Shown here: positions 43,492-52,233 of the stretch, one piece after another
Layout: each line of letters starts with the position of its first letter
Position numbering within the stretch: position 1 is the first letter of the stretch
From: Luteipulveratus mongoliensis
Lineage (GTDB): Bacteria; Actinomycetota; Actinomycetes; Actinomycetales; Dermatophilaceae
Direction: 5' to 3'
NCBI RefSeq assembly: GCF_001190945.1
Contig: NZ_CP011112.1
Coordinates: 5,146,001 to 5,210,000 of the forward strand
Length of the DNA: 64,000 nucleotides
Made by a program: the position numbers and the translations under genes
Notes under the pieces: generated by a model
Seen by the model: the letters and a program-made list of their open reading frames with translations, nothing else
Database searches by the model: none
What the model was told of the DNA's origin: nothing

Positions 43492-44547
43492 ATGCCTGTT
43501 GACCAGGACAAGCTCATGGACTTCCTCGGCCGCTTTGTCGGCGACCTGGGAGCAACTATGGCGGCGGGGAGTGTTGTCATTGGCGACCGCCTCGGCCTGT
43601 ACCGATCCCTGAGCGAAAAGCCTTCTCGCCCAGAGGAACTCGCGGAGCGGACGGGCACTGCGGCCCGCTACGTCGAGGAGTGGCTGCGCGGCCAGGCTGC
43701 GAGCGGCTACGTCATGTACGACGAGTCGAGCGGCCGCTACTCGATGACCGAGGAGCAGACGTTCGCGCTGACCGATCCGGACGGCGCGGTGTTCGTGCCG
43801 GGTGCCTTCCAGCTCGCGCTGGCCACCTTGCGCGCTGAACCGGCCATCACCGCAGCCTTCAAGGACGGCGCTGGCTTCGGGTGGCACGAGCACGACGAGG
43901 GCGTGTTCAGCGGGTGCGAGCGGTTCTTCCGTCCCGGCTACTCGGCCAACCTCGTACCTGAGTGGCTTCCCGCCCTGGACGGCGTCGTCGCCAAGCTCGA
44001 GTCCGGGGCCCGCGTCGCGGACCTCGGCTGCGGGCACGGCGCCTCGACCATCCTGATGGCACAGGCGTTCCCGGCCTCGACCTTCGTCGGCTCGGACTAC
44101 CACGACGAGTCGATCGACGCGGCCGGCAAGCGCGCGGCGAGCTCCGACGTCGCGGAGCGTACGTCGTTCGAGGTCGCCACCGCGCAGGACTTCGGCGGTG
44201 GACCGTACGACCTGGTCACTACGTTCGACTCGCTGCATGACATGGGCGACCCCGGGCGGGCGGCCCACCACATCCGCGAGTCCCTTCGCGAGGACGGAAC
44301 GTGGATGATCGTCGAGCCGTTTGCCGGGGACACCGTCAGCGACAACCTGAATCCCGTTGGCCGCGTGTACTACTCGTTCTCGACCTTCCTCTGCGTGCCC
44401 AACGCACTCTCGCAGGAGGGCGGCTACTCGCTCGGCGCACAAGCGGGCGAAGCAGCCATCGGCCGGTTGTGCAAGGAAGCCGGGTTCACCCGGTTCAGCC
44501 GCGTGGCTGAGACGCCCTTCAACATCGTCTACGAGGCACGGCCATGA
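43492..44547 (+). CDS. Class I SAM-dependent methyltransferase with winged-helix N terminus
   Basis: A 351-aa protein. Residues about 20-100 form an N-terminal winged-helix/dimerisation domain (RPEELAERTGTAARYVEEWLRGQAASGYV), residues about 165-290 a Rossmann-like methyltransferase with the SAM motif DLGCGHGAST. This layout is found in O- and C-methyltransferases of small-molecule pathways. The second ATG (43492) is chosen because GGAG lies 6-7 bases ahead; the first at 43486 is less well spaced. It overlaps the FAD-oxidase gene by four bases. Substrate unknown. Confidence 0.85.
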   Translation: MPVDQDKLMDFLGRFVGDLGATMAAGSVVIGDRLGLYRSLSEKPSRPEELAERTGTAARYVEEWLRGQAASGYVMYDESSGRYSMTEEQTFALTDPDGAVFVPGAFQLALATLRAEPAITAAFKDGAGFGWHEHDEGVFSGCERFFRPGYSANLVPEWLPALDGVVAKLESGARVADLGCGHGASTILMAQAFPASTFVGSDYHDESIDAAGKRAASSDVAERTSFEVATAQDFGGGPYDLVTTFDSLHDMGDPGRAAHHIRESLREDGTWMIVEPFAGDTVSDNLNPVGRVYYSFSTFLCVPNALSQEGGYSLGAQAGEAAIGRLCKEAGFTRFSRVAETPFNIVYEARP

Positions 44548-45911
44548 CCGTCAGGGCCATGATGGCCGGCAGCCTGGTGGGTCCGGGAGATCCGTCGTAC
44601 GACGAGGCTCGCCAGGTCTTCAACGGCATGATCGACCGTCGGCCGGCTCTGATCGCCCAGTGCGAGTCGCGGGACGATGTGGTCACGGCGTTGGCGCTCG
44701 CTGCCGACCGCGGCTGGGAGGTTGCGGTTCGGGCCGGCGGGCACAGCGCCGCAGGCTTCGGAGTGACCGAAGGCGGACTGGTCATCGACCTTCGGCGCAT
44801 GGCAGCGGTCGAGGTCGACTCTGCGCGCAAGGTCGCGACGGTTGCGGGTGGCGCCACGTGGGCCGACGTCGACCGTGCCTGCGCGCCGTACGGTCTCGCC
44901 ACGACGGGTGGTCGGGTGTCCACAACGGGCGTCGCCGGACTCACGCTCGGCGGTGGATCCGGTTGGCTCGAAAGGTCTTTCGGGCTCGCGTGTGACAACG
45001 TCCTGTCGGCTGAGGTCGTCACCGTCGACGGCCGGGTCGTGGTTGCGAGCGAGGACGAGAACCCTGAGCTCTTCTGGGCTCTGCACGGCGGCGGCGGCAA
45101 CTTCGGCGTGGTCACCGAGCTGACGTTCAGGCTGCACCCGCTGCAGACGACGACACTCGGCCTACTGTTCTGGCCGCCCGACGCCGGACCCGAGGTGACC
45201 CGGGCGTACCGCGACCTGCTCGAAGGCGACGCGCCCGACGCGCTCGGCGGAGGCAGTGCCTACCTCACCGGACCACCCGAGGAGTTCGTCCCGCCCCACC
45301 TGGTGGGCAAGCTCGCGCACGCCGCGGTCGTCGTGTACGCCGGCGAGGAGGGTGCTGCTCGTGACTCCATCGCGTCACTGCTCGCGCTCGCTCCCGACAG
45401 CGCCATGATCACGCCGATGCCGTACGCCGACATCCAGTCCGCGCTGGACGACCCGCCCGGCTTCCGCAACTACTGGTCGGCCGAGCACCTGATGGCGTTG
45501 CCCGACGAGGCCATCGACCTCGTGCACGCGGCGTCCGCACACATGGTCGTGCCGTCACCGTCTCAGCAGATCCTGATCCCGTGGGGCGGCGCACTCGCTC
45601 AGGAGACGGCGGACTGGCCGCTGCCACACCGACGTACGCAATGGGTGGTGCACCCGCTCGGGCTGTGGACCGACCCGGCCGACGACGCCCGCGGCATCGC
45701 GTGGGCGCGCGACCTGTGTGCCAGCGTCCGGCCGTACGCCACCGGTGACGTCTATCTCAACTTCACCGGCGACGAGGGCCACGAGAGGGTCGTGGCCGGT
45801 CTCGGCGCGGCCAACTACCGGCGCCTGGAAGAGGTGAAGACGGCGTACGACCCCGAGAACCGGTTGCACCTGAACCACAACATCGCCCCCGCCCTCACAC
45901 CGGTCGGGTAG
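44544..45911 (+). CDS. FAD-linked oxidase (berberine-bridge-enzyme-like)
   Basis: A 455-aa flavin oxidase of the BBE/PCMH family that oxidises sugars, alcohols or amines. The FAD domain has the covalent-FAD histidine in AGGHS, and GLTLGGGSGWL follows; the usual second Cys anchor of bicovalent members is absent. A C-terminal BBE segment (YDPENRLHLNHNI) completes it. The ATG overlaps the methyltransferase stop (ATGA). Together the three enzymes could oxidise, methylate and oxidise one small molecule. The gene ends just before the compound repeat at 45924. Confidence 0.88.
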   Translation: MTVRAMMAGSLVGPGDPSYDEARQVFNGMIDRRPALIAQCESRDDVVTALALAADRGWEVAVRAGGHSAAGFGVTEGGLVIDLRRMAAVEVDSARKVATVAGGATWADVDRACAPYGLATTGGRVSTTGVAGLTLGGGSGWLERSFGLACDNVLSAEVVTVDGRVVVASEDENPELFWALHGGGGNFGVVTELTFRLHPLQTTTLGLLFWPPDAGPEVTRAYRDLLEGDAPDALGGGSAYLTGPPEEFVPPHLVGKLAHAAVVVYAGEEGAARDSIASLLALAPDSAMITPMPYADIQSALDDPPGFRNYWSAEHLMALPDEAIDLVHAASAHMVVPSPSQQILIPWGGALAQETADWPLPHRRTQWVVHPLGLWTDPADDARGIAWARDLCASVRPYATGDVYLNFTGDEGHERVVAGLGAANYRRLEEVKTAYDPENRLHLNHNIAPALTPVG

Positions 45912-45923
45912 CACCGCTCCGTT

Positions 45924-46107
45924 GGTCGAGTAGCCGGAGCGCCAGCGGAGGCGTATCGAGACCAGGTGCCCGCGTGCACCTGGTCTCGATACGGCTCGCC
46001 CTTGGGGCTCGCCTACTCGACCGGCGGTAGCGAGCTCGCCTACTCGACCGGCGGTAGCGAGCTCGCCTACTCGACCGGCGGTAGCGAGCCCGTCTACTCG
46101 ACCGACG
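45924..46107. repeat. Compound repeat, left copy: 99-bp hairpin element plus three 27-bp tandem units
   Basis: 45924-46022 is a 99-bp near-palindromic element bounded by GGTCGAGTAG and CTACTCGACC, containing GTATCGAGACCAGGTG paired with CACCTGGTCTCGATAC. It is followed by three exact 27-bp units from 46007 (GCTCGCCTACTCGACC core) and a degenerate fourth. The last unit runs into the 3' end of the leftward gene at 46094. The right copy at 48182-48376 is the inverse. Confidence 0.92.
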
Positions 46108-46429
46108 GAGATGTGTCGACGAGGCGCTCGAAGAGGAACTCGTACGGCAGGTACGCGACGTCGTACTCATCGCTCTTCGCGTGCGGCAGCAGCTGCGACA
46201 TCTGCAGCAGCCGCCAGCCGTCGAGCAAGGCGTCGAGGCCGGTGGCGTACGGCGGATCGTCGCTGTCACCAGTGGTGGGACGCGACCGACCGGTCCCGTC
46301 GTAGCGCGTCCAGCCGACCACGCTTGAGTCCAGGGTCGAGGACGCCAGGTAGAGGACGACGAGCTGCTGGCGCAGGTGCGGGGTCGCCGACGGTGCGGCG
46401 AACGACTCGGCGACGGGATCGGTGCTCAT
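46094..46429 (-). CDS. Small protein coupled to the phytanoyl-CoA dioxygenase gene, unknown
   Basis: A 111-aa soluble protein with no recognised family; the segments LVVLYLASSTLDSSVVGWTRYDG and YATGLDALLDGWRLLQMSQLLPHAKSDEYD suggest a small mixed fold with a well-ordered C-terminal half. Its ATG (46429) overlaps the dioxygenase stop by four bases, so the two are coupled. The stop lies within the last unit of the left repeat, so the repeat supplies the final codons. A partner or accessory role for the dioxygenase is inferred. Confidence 0.65.
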   Translation of the reverse strand: MSTDPVAESFAAPSATPHLRQQLVVLYLASSTLDSSVVGWTRYDGTGRSRPTTGDSDDPPYATGLDALLDGWRLLQMSQLLPHAKSDEYDVAYLPYEFLFERLVDTSPSVE

Positions 46430-47301
46430 GCCATCGCCCAACCGTCAGCGGTACGACCGCCGCCGAGGCGGGAGTCGGTCGCGGCTGAGTCCACTGTCTG
46501 CGGCCTCAGCTGGGCACGGGTCAGGTAGTAGTCGATGTCGAAGTCGGCGTCGCCGGTGAGCGACCGCCACAGCCGGGCGCGGTTGATGAGCTCCAGCCGC
46601 CCCTCGGGACCGGCGGACCACGGGAAGGTCGTCGTGAGGGCGGCGCGCACCGCCGGGTCGTCGATGTCGTCGGTGTTCCACAGGCGCAGCTGGCGGACCG
46701 TGGGGTTGAAGCGGATCTTGAACATGTAGCGCGGCTGGTCGGAGTCGTTGCGCCGGCCGCTGTGCCAGATGGCGTGGTGCAGGAGGACGACTGTGCCAGC
46801 CGGACAGGTCAGGCGGGTCTGGCCCGCGAGGTTCTGGTAGCGGCCGATGCCGGACTCGTTGATCCGACGCAGATGGGTGCCGGGCACGCTGAGCGTGCCG
46901 CCTTGCTCGAGCGTGACCGCCTTCGGGTAGTACATGAGCTGCACGTCGAAGGCATCGACACGAGGGTCGAGCACCGCATCAGCATGGAGGTTCTGCGCCT
47001 CTCCGCCGCGGGGCGGGCGGACGTGCACCGCGTGGTGGTCGATGACCGGCCTCGGTCCGACCAGGCTCTGAATCGCGCCGGCCACTGCGGGTAGATCGAG
47101 CAACTCGCGCACGAACGTGCCCTGAGGGAAGGCCGTGTCGAGCGCGGTGCCGTACGGGTGTCGGTCCATTCCGGCATCGAGCACCGAAATGGCTCTGGCG
47201 TTGAGGGATTCGGGCACGGCACTCTCGAGCACGAGACTGCCGTGGGAGACGAAGTGCGCCATCTCCACGGAGGCTAGGAGGTGCTTGCGGTCAACGTTCA
47301 T
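46426..47301 (-). CDS. Phytanoyl-CoA dioxygenase (PhyH) family protein
   Basis: A 291-aa Fe(II)/2-oxoglutarate dioxygenase. The double-stranded beta-helix carries the iron-binding HxD (NLHADAV, about residue 105-107) and distal histidine (LLHHAIWHSG), plus the 2-oxoglutarate arginine after RYMFKIRF. The family hydroxylates fatty acyl-CoA or small natural products; substrate unknown. The ATG at 47301 gives the normal length; the frame continues to 47346 but would leave only 26 bp to the divergent AraC gene. The divergent AraC-type gene is its likely regulator. Confidence 0.85.
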   Translation of the reverse strand: MNVDRKHLLASVEMAHFVSHGSLVLESAVPESLNARAISVLDAGMDRHPYGTALDTAFPQGTFVRELLDLPAVAGAIQSLVGPRPVIDHHAVHVRPPRGGEAQNLHADAVLDPRVDAFDVQLMYYPKAVTLEQGGTLSVPGTHLRRINESGIGRYQNLAGQTRLTCPAGTVVLLHHAIWHSGRRNDSDQPRYMFKIRFNPTVRQLRLWNTDDIDDPAVRAALTTTFPWSAGPEGRLELINRARLWRSLTGDADFDIDYYLTRAQLRPQTVDSAATDSRLGGGRTADGWAMA

Positions 47302-47372
47302 GCCGATGACGCTAGGTCTGTGCGCCCGCCACGTCGTGGCCATCATCAGGCATGAAGTGGTAAGAATCCGGC

Positions 47373-48191
47373 ATGGCAGAAGGCAGGCAGACGACGTACG
47401 CAGCCATCGACGTCACCAGACCTCCCCTGGTGGCCGCCGCCGGGCGCGGTCTCCACGGCGTGCGCCAGCTCGTCGACGACTTCGTCCTGCCACAGCTGTG
47501 GCAGCTCCATCTCTACAGCTACGCGGCTGACCTCCAGGTCGGCGGCACCCGGCACCAGATCGAGCCGGGCAGCGTCTCGCTGGTGCCGCCCGCGACGCCG
47601 GTTCGCTACCGCTACCGCGGACCGTCGAACCATCTGTACGCCCACCTCGAGGCGGCGTTCATCCACCCGGTCGACGCGGCCGCCACCGAGGTGATGATCT
47701 CCGCCGGGGCCGAGCTGCCCGCCCTCACCGACCTCATGAGCTCGGCGATCGCCTCCGCCGCGTCGCGTCCGGAGCGCACCCAGGCGGACATCTGGATGGT
47801 CCTGCTACGCCTCGCCGAACGCGACCGGGCGCGTACCGCCGCAGCGGGCCGCGTCGAGAACTCGCCGGCGTCGTCGTACGTCGCCGCTGCCATGTCATAC
47901 GTCGAGTCGCACCTGACCGAGCGGATCACCGTGCCCGCGCTCGCCCGCTCGATGGGCATCACCGCCGACCATCTCACCCGGGTGTTCTCCGCCCAGACGG
48001 GGCAGACCGTGACCGGCTACGTACGCCGGCGCCGGGTGGAGCATGCACAGCGGCTGCTCACCAACACGACGATGTCGGTGAGCGCGATCGCCGCCACGGT
48101 GGGGATTCCTGACCTGCAGGCGTTCAACAAGACCTGCCGGGCGGTCACCGGACGCTCCCCCCGACAGCTGCGCCAACCGCTGGTCGAGTAG
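47373..48191 (+). CDS. AraC-family transcription regulator
   Basis: A 272-aa regulator. An N-terminal cupin-like ligand domain (about 1-125) leads to a C-terminal double helix-turn-helix (SYVESHLTERITVPALARSMGITADHL ... RVEHAQRLLTNTTMSVSAIAATVGI). The gene is divergent from the dioxygenase and probably controls it. Its last three codons and stop (CTG GTC GAG TAG) are part of the first 24-bp unit of the right repeat, so the repeat has been captured as the gene's end. Confidence 0.88.
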   Translation: MAEGRQTTYAAIDVTRPPLVAAAGRGLHGVRQLVDDFVLPQLWQLHLYSYAADLQVGGTRHQIEPGSVSLVPPATPVRYRYRGPSNHLYAHLEAAFIHPVDAAATEVMISAGAELPALTDLMSSAIASAASRPERTQADIWMVLLRLAERDRARTAAAGRVENSPASSYVAAAMSYVESHLTERITVPALARSMGITADHLTRVFSAQTGQTVTGYVRRRRVEHAQRLLTNTTMSVSAIAATVGIPDLQAFNKTCRAVTGRSPRQLRQPLVE

Positions 48192-48376
48192 GCGAGCCAC
48201 CCGCCGGTCGAGTAGGCGAGCCACCCGCCGGTCGAGTAGGCGAGCCACCCGCCGGTCGAGTAGGCGAGCCACCCGCCGGTCGAGTAGGCGAGCCCCAAGG
48301 GCGAGCCGTATCGAGACCAGCCGCGCGCGGGCACCTGGTCTCGATACGCCTCCGCTGGCGCTCCGGCTACTCGACC
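48182..48376. repeat. Compound repeat, right copy: four 24-bp tandem units plus 99-bp hairpin element
   Basis: From 48182, four exact 24-bp units (GGTCGAGTAGGCGAGC plus CACCCGCC) are followed by a 99-bp element at 48278-48376 with the same outer arms as the left copy but inverted. The units share the 16-base core with the left 27-bp units but have a different spacer (CACCCGCC against TCGCTACCGCC). It lies between the AraC and the leftward ABC-exporter genes. Confidence 0.92.
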
Positions 48377-48389
48377 AGCGGTGGTTGGT

Positions 48390-50411
48390 TCAGCGGACGG
48401 GGGCGGGGGCGTCCTCCTCGTCGACGTCGACGATCGCACCGCGGAACTGCGCCATGTAGAGGCGGTAGTACGCACCCTCGGCGGCGATCAGCTCGTGGTG
48501 GTTGCCCTGCTCGACGATGTGACCGTTCTCCATCACCAGGATGGTGTCGGCGTCGCGGATCGTGGAGAGCCGGTGCGCGATCACGAAGCTCGTGCGGTCC
48601 GAACGCAGTGCCGCCATCGCCTGCTGCAGCAAGACCTCCGTACGCGTGTCGACCGAGCTGGTCGCCTCGTCCAGCACCAGCATGGCCGGGTCGGCGAGGA
48701 ACGCGCGCGCGATGGTGATCAGCTGACGCTCACCGACCGAGATGTTGCTGCCCTCGTCATCGATGACCGTGTCGTAGCCGTCCGGCAGCGAGTGCACGAA
48801 CCGGTCGACGAACGTCGCGCGGGCGGCCTCCTGGAGTTGCTCCTCGGTGGCCCCGAGGTTGCCGTACGCGATGTTCTCGCGGATGGTGCCGCCGAACAGC
48901 CAGGTGTCCTGCAGAACCATGCCGATCCGGTCACGCAACTCGGGGCGAGGCACCGTCGCCACGTCGACGCCGTCGAGCGTGATGCGCCCGCCGTCCAGCT
49001 CGTAGAAGCGCATCAGCAGGTTGACCAGCGTGGTCTTGCCCGCGCCGGTGGGCCCGACGATGGCGACTGTCTGGCCCGGCTCGGCCACGAGGTTCAGGTC
49101 CTCGATGAGCGGCTTGTCCTTGGTGTAGCCGAAGGACACGTCCTCGAAGGCGACCCGGCCACGCGTCGGCGGCAGGTCCGCGGTCGCGTCCGCGGTCTGC
49201 TCCGGCGCATCCAGCAGCTCGAAGACACGCTCGGCCGAGGCGACACCGGACTGGAGCAGGTTGGCCATGGAGGCGAGCTGGGTCAGCGGCTGGGTGAACT
49301 GGCGCGAGTACTGGACGAACGCGGTCACCCCACCGATCGTCATCGAGCCGTTCGCGACCCGCAGGCCACCGACGACGCAGACGAAGACGTACGTCAGGTT
49401 CCCGACGAACATCATGATCGGCATCATCAGACCGGAGATGAACTGCGCCCGATAGCTCACACCCATGAGCTCGTTGTTCTTGGCGTCGAACTGCTCCTGC
49501 ACCTCGCGGCGCCGGCCGAAGACCGTCACCAGCTCGTGGCCGGTGAACGCCTCCTCGATCTGCCCGTTCAGCTCGCCGGTGTTCTTCCACTGGTTGACGA
49601 ACATCTTCTGGGAGCGCTTCATGATCTGCCCGGTCACGAGCATCGCGATCGGGATGGCGACGACCGCGACCACCGTGAGCAGCGGCGACACCGTGAGCAT
49701 CATGACGAGCACGCCGACGACGGTCAGCAGCGAGAACAGCAGCTGGCTCAACGTCTGGGTGAGCGACTGCCCGATGTTGTCGATGTCGTTGGTCACCCGC
49801 GACAGCAGCTCGCCGCGCGGCTGCTGGTCGAAGTAGCTCAGCGGCAGGCGGTGGATCTTGGCCTCGACGTCGTTGCGCAACCGCTGCACCGTCGACTGGA
49901 CGGCGTCGTTGAGCAGCCAGCTCTGGGCGTACTGGAACAACGACGCGACAACATAGAGCGCCAGCACGATCAGCAGAATCTGCCCGACCGCCCCGAAGTC
50001 GATCCCGACTCCCGGGGTCAGGTCCATCTTGGCGACCATGTCGGCGAAGGTGCCCTGGCCGCTGTTGCGCAGCCCCTCGACCACCGCGTCCTTGCTCTGC
50101 CCTGCCGGGAGACGCTGGCCCGTGGCACCGGCGAAGATCTTGTCGACGGCGTGACCGATGATGCGCGGTCCGATGACGTTCATGATGACGGCCGAAACCG
50201 TCAGCGCGAGAACGAAATACATCCGCACCCGCTCGGGCCGCAGCAGTCCGATCAGCCGCTTGGCCGAGGGCTTGAAGTTCATCGACTTGTCGGTCGGACC
50301 CATCGCGGCAAACGGTCCGCGCGCCGCCCCACCCTGCGGTCGCCGAGGCGTGCTCAGCGTGGCGGGCTTCTCCTGCTCCTCCGTCGTGTCCTGCGTCTCG
50401 GAGGTTGTCAT
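48390..50411 (-). CDS. ABC exporter subunit (canonical-site half of a heterodimer)
   Basis: A 673-aa half-transporter: an N-terminal cytoplasmic tail, six membrane helices (about residues 75-385) and an ATPase domain with Walker A GPTGAGKTT, signature SVGERQ, Walker B MLVLDEATSSVD and switch histidine IAHRLST. Catalytic Glu and His are intact, but the signature is changed from SGGQ. The ATG at 50411 overlaps the partner gene stop by four bases, and the longer upstream frame is a shadow. It pairs with the 577-aa subunit in an exporter of drugs, lipids or peptides. Confidence 0.92.
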   Translation of the reverse strand: MTTSETQDTTEEQEKPATLSTPRRPQGGAARGPFAAMGPTDKSMNFKPSAKRLIGLLRPERVRMYFVLALTVSAVIMNVIGPRIIGHAVDKIFAGATGQRLPAGQSKDAVVEGLRNSGQGTFADMVAKMDLTPGVGIDFGAVGQILLIVLALYVVASLFQYAQSWLLNDAVQSTVQRLRNDVEAKIHRLPLSYFDQQPRGELLSRVTNDIDNIGQSLTQTLSQLLFSLLTVVGVLVMMLTVSPLLTVVAVVAIPIAMLVTGQIMKRSQKMFVNQWKNTGELNGQIEEAFTGHELVTVFGRRREVQEQFDAKNNELMGVSYRAQFISGLMMPIMMFVGNLTYVFVCVVGGLRVANGSMTIGGVTAFVQYSRQFTQPLTQLASMANLLQSGVASAERVFELLDAPEQTADATADLPPTRGRVAFEDVSFGYTKDKPLIEDLNLVAEPGQTVAIVGPTGAGKTTLVNLLMRFYELDGGRITLDGVDVATVPRPELRDRIGMVLQDTWLFGGTIRENIAYGNLGATEEQLQEAARATFVDRFVHSLPDGYDTVIDDEGSNISVGERQLITIARAFLADPAMLVLDEATSSVDTRTEVLLQQAMAALRSDRTSFVIAHRLSTIRDADTILVMENGHIVEQGNHHELIAAEGAYYRLYMAQFRGAIVDVDEEDAPAPVR

Positions 50412-52141
50412 GCCGCCTCCTCCTGTCCGTCCTGCGACGCCACGATCTCCTGATAGGTCTCGCAGGTCTCCATCAGCTCCTCGTGCGTGCCCGCTCCGAC
50501 GACGAGCCCGTCGTCGAGCACGATGATCTGGTCGGCGTCCGCGATGGTCGAGACGCGCTGGCCGACGATGAAGACCGTCGCCTCCCGGACGTACGGCTTG
50601 AGCGCCTGGCGTAGTCGCGCATCGGTCGCGAGGTCGAGCGCCGAGAACGAGTCGTCGAACAGATAGATCGTCGGCCGAGCGACCAATGCCCTTGCAATGC
50701 ATAGCCGTTGGCGCTGACCGCCGGACACGTTGGTGCCGCCCTGGGCGATGGCCGCCTCGAGGCCGCCGTCCATCTTCTCGACGAAGTCACGCCCCTGCGC
50801 CACCTCCAACGCCTCCCACAGCTCATCGTCCGTAGCGTCCGGGTTGCCGTAGCGCAGGTTGCTGGCGACAGTGCCGGTGAACAGGTAGGGCTTCTGCGGG
50901 ACGATCCCGAGGTGCCCCCAGAGCACCTCGGGATCCAGGTCCTGCACATTCGCACCATCGATCAGCACGCGACCACCCGTAGCGTCGAACAGCCTTGCTA
51001 TCAAAGAGATCAGCGTCGACTTGCCCGATCCGGTCGAGCCGATGATCGCGACCGTCTGACCCGGCTCAGCACGCAGCGAGACGTTGCACAGCACGGGCAG
51101 GTCAGCACCCGGGTACTGCATCGAGACGTTGTCCAGCTCGACCACGCCACGCAGCTGATCGACGGTGGCGGGCTGGCTCGGCGGCTTCACCGAGGTGTCG
51201 GTCTCGAGGACCTCCTGGATGCGCTCGGCGGCCACCGACGCGCGCGGCACCATCATCACCATGAACGTCGCCATCATCACCGACATCAGGATCTGGATCA
51301 GATAGGTCATGTACGCCGTCAGCGCGCCGACCTGCATCTCACCGTCTCCCACGCGGTGGCCCCCGAACCACAGCACCGCGATCGTCGAGGCGTTCATCAC
51401 GAGCATCACGATGGGGAACATCGCGCCGGTCAGGCGCATGACCTTGCGCGAGGCCTCGGTCAGCACGGCATTGGAGTCAGTGAATCGGCTTGTCTCGTAA
51501 GGCTCCCGGACGAATGCGCGGATCACGCGCACACCCATGAGCTGCTCGCGCAGCACCCGGTTAACGGCGTCGAGCTGTTTCTGCACGATGCGGAAGCCGG
51601 GCACCATGCGTACGACGATCATGCCGATCGCGCCGGCAAGGATGGGCACCGCGACGACCATCAACCAGGACAGGCCGACGTCCTCGCGCAGCGCCATCAC
51701 GATGCCGCCGCCCATCATGATCGGCGCGGTCACCACGATCGTGCAGCCCATCAGAACGAGCATCTGCACCTGCTGGACGTCGTTGGTCGAGCGGGTGATC
51801 AGGGACGGCGCGCCGAACATGTTGACCTCGCGGCCCGAGAAGTGCGCGACCTTGTCGAAGATCTCGGCACGCGAGTCACGCCCGAATCCGGTTGCCGTGC
51901 GGGCTCCGACGTAGGTCGCGCCGGCGGAGGCGATCACCTGGACGAGCGAGACGATGAGCATCGTGCCGCCGGTGTGCCAGATGAAGTCGGTGTCACCGCG
52001 GCTCAGCCCCTTGTCGATGATCGCGGCGTTGAGGCTGGGGAGGTAGAGCGATGCGATCACGCCGATGAGCTGCAGCAGGATCAGCAGCAGGATCCAGCTG
52101 CGATAGCGCCGCAGGCGTTCGCGAACGAGACGGAAAAGCAC
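50408..52141 (-). CDS. ABC exporter subunit (degenerate-site half of a heterodimer)
   Basis: A 577-aa half-transporter: six membrane helices (about 15-300), then an ATPase domain with Walker A GSTGSGKST and signature VSGGQRQR intact. Walker B reads LFDDSFSALD, with Asp where the catalytic Glu should be, and the switch His is Gln (VGQRVST). Together with the partner's SVGERQ signature this makes one composite site degenerate and one canonical, as in TM287/288-type exporters. The TetR gene at 52234 lies 92 bp upstream in the same direction and probably regulates the pair. Confidence 0.92.
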   Translation of the reverse strand: MLFRLVRERLRRYRSWILLLILLQLIGVIASLYLPSLNAAIIDKGLSRGDTDFIWHTGGTMLIVSLVQVIASAGATYVGARTATGFGRDSRAEIFDKVAHFSGREVNMFGAPSLITRSTNDVQQVQMLVLMGCTIVVTAPIMMGGGIVMALREDVGLSWLMVVAVPILAGAIGMIVVRMVPGFRIVQKQLDAVNRVLREQLMGVRVIRAFVREPYETSRFTDSNAVLTEASRKVMRLTGAMFPIVMLVMNASTIAVLWFGGHRVGDGEMQVGALTAYMTYLIQILMSVMMATFMVMMVPRASVAAERIQEVLETDTSVKPPSQPATVDQLRGVVELDNVSMQYPGADLPVLCNVSLRAEPGQTVAIIGSTGSGKSTLISLIARLFDATGGRVLIDGANVQDLDPEVLWGHLGIVPQKPYLFTGTVASNLRYGNPDATDDELWEALEVAQGRDFVEKMDGGLEAAIAQGGTNVSGGQRQRLCIARALVARPTIYLFDDSFSALDLATDARLRQALKPYVREATVFIVGQRVSTIADADQIIVLDDGLVVGAGTHEELMETCETYQEIVASQDGQEEAA

Positions 52142-52233
52142 TCAGGGCTCCTTGGAAAGTGAGTGGCTGGGCGGCTCGGTCGCCCGCGCCGCTATGACGC
52201 TAGGACCTGAACCGTGGTGGAGGTCAAACGAAT

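Noticed and set aside
42228-45911. Complete biosynthetic gene cluster
   Set aside because: No polyketide, peptide, terpene or other core enzyme is present.
48182-48277. CRISPR array
   Set aside because: The units are direct tandem repeats with no variable spacers, no leader and no cas genes.
48381-50453. 690-aa plus-strand open frame opposite the ABC exporter genes
   Set aside because: Shadow frame; the minus-strand proteins have all the ABC motifs.
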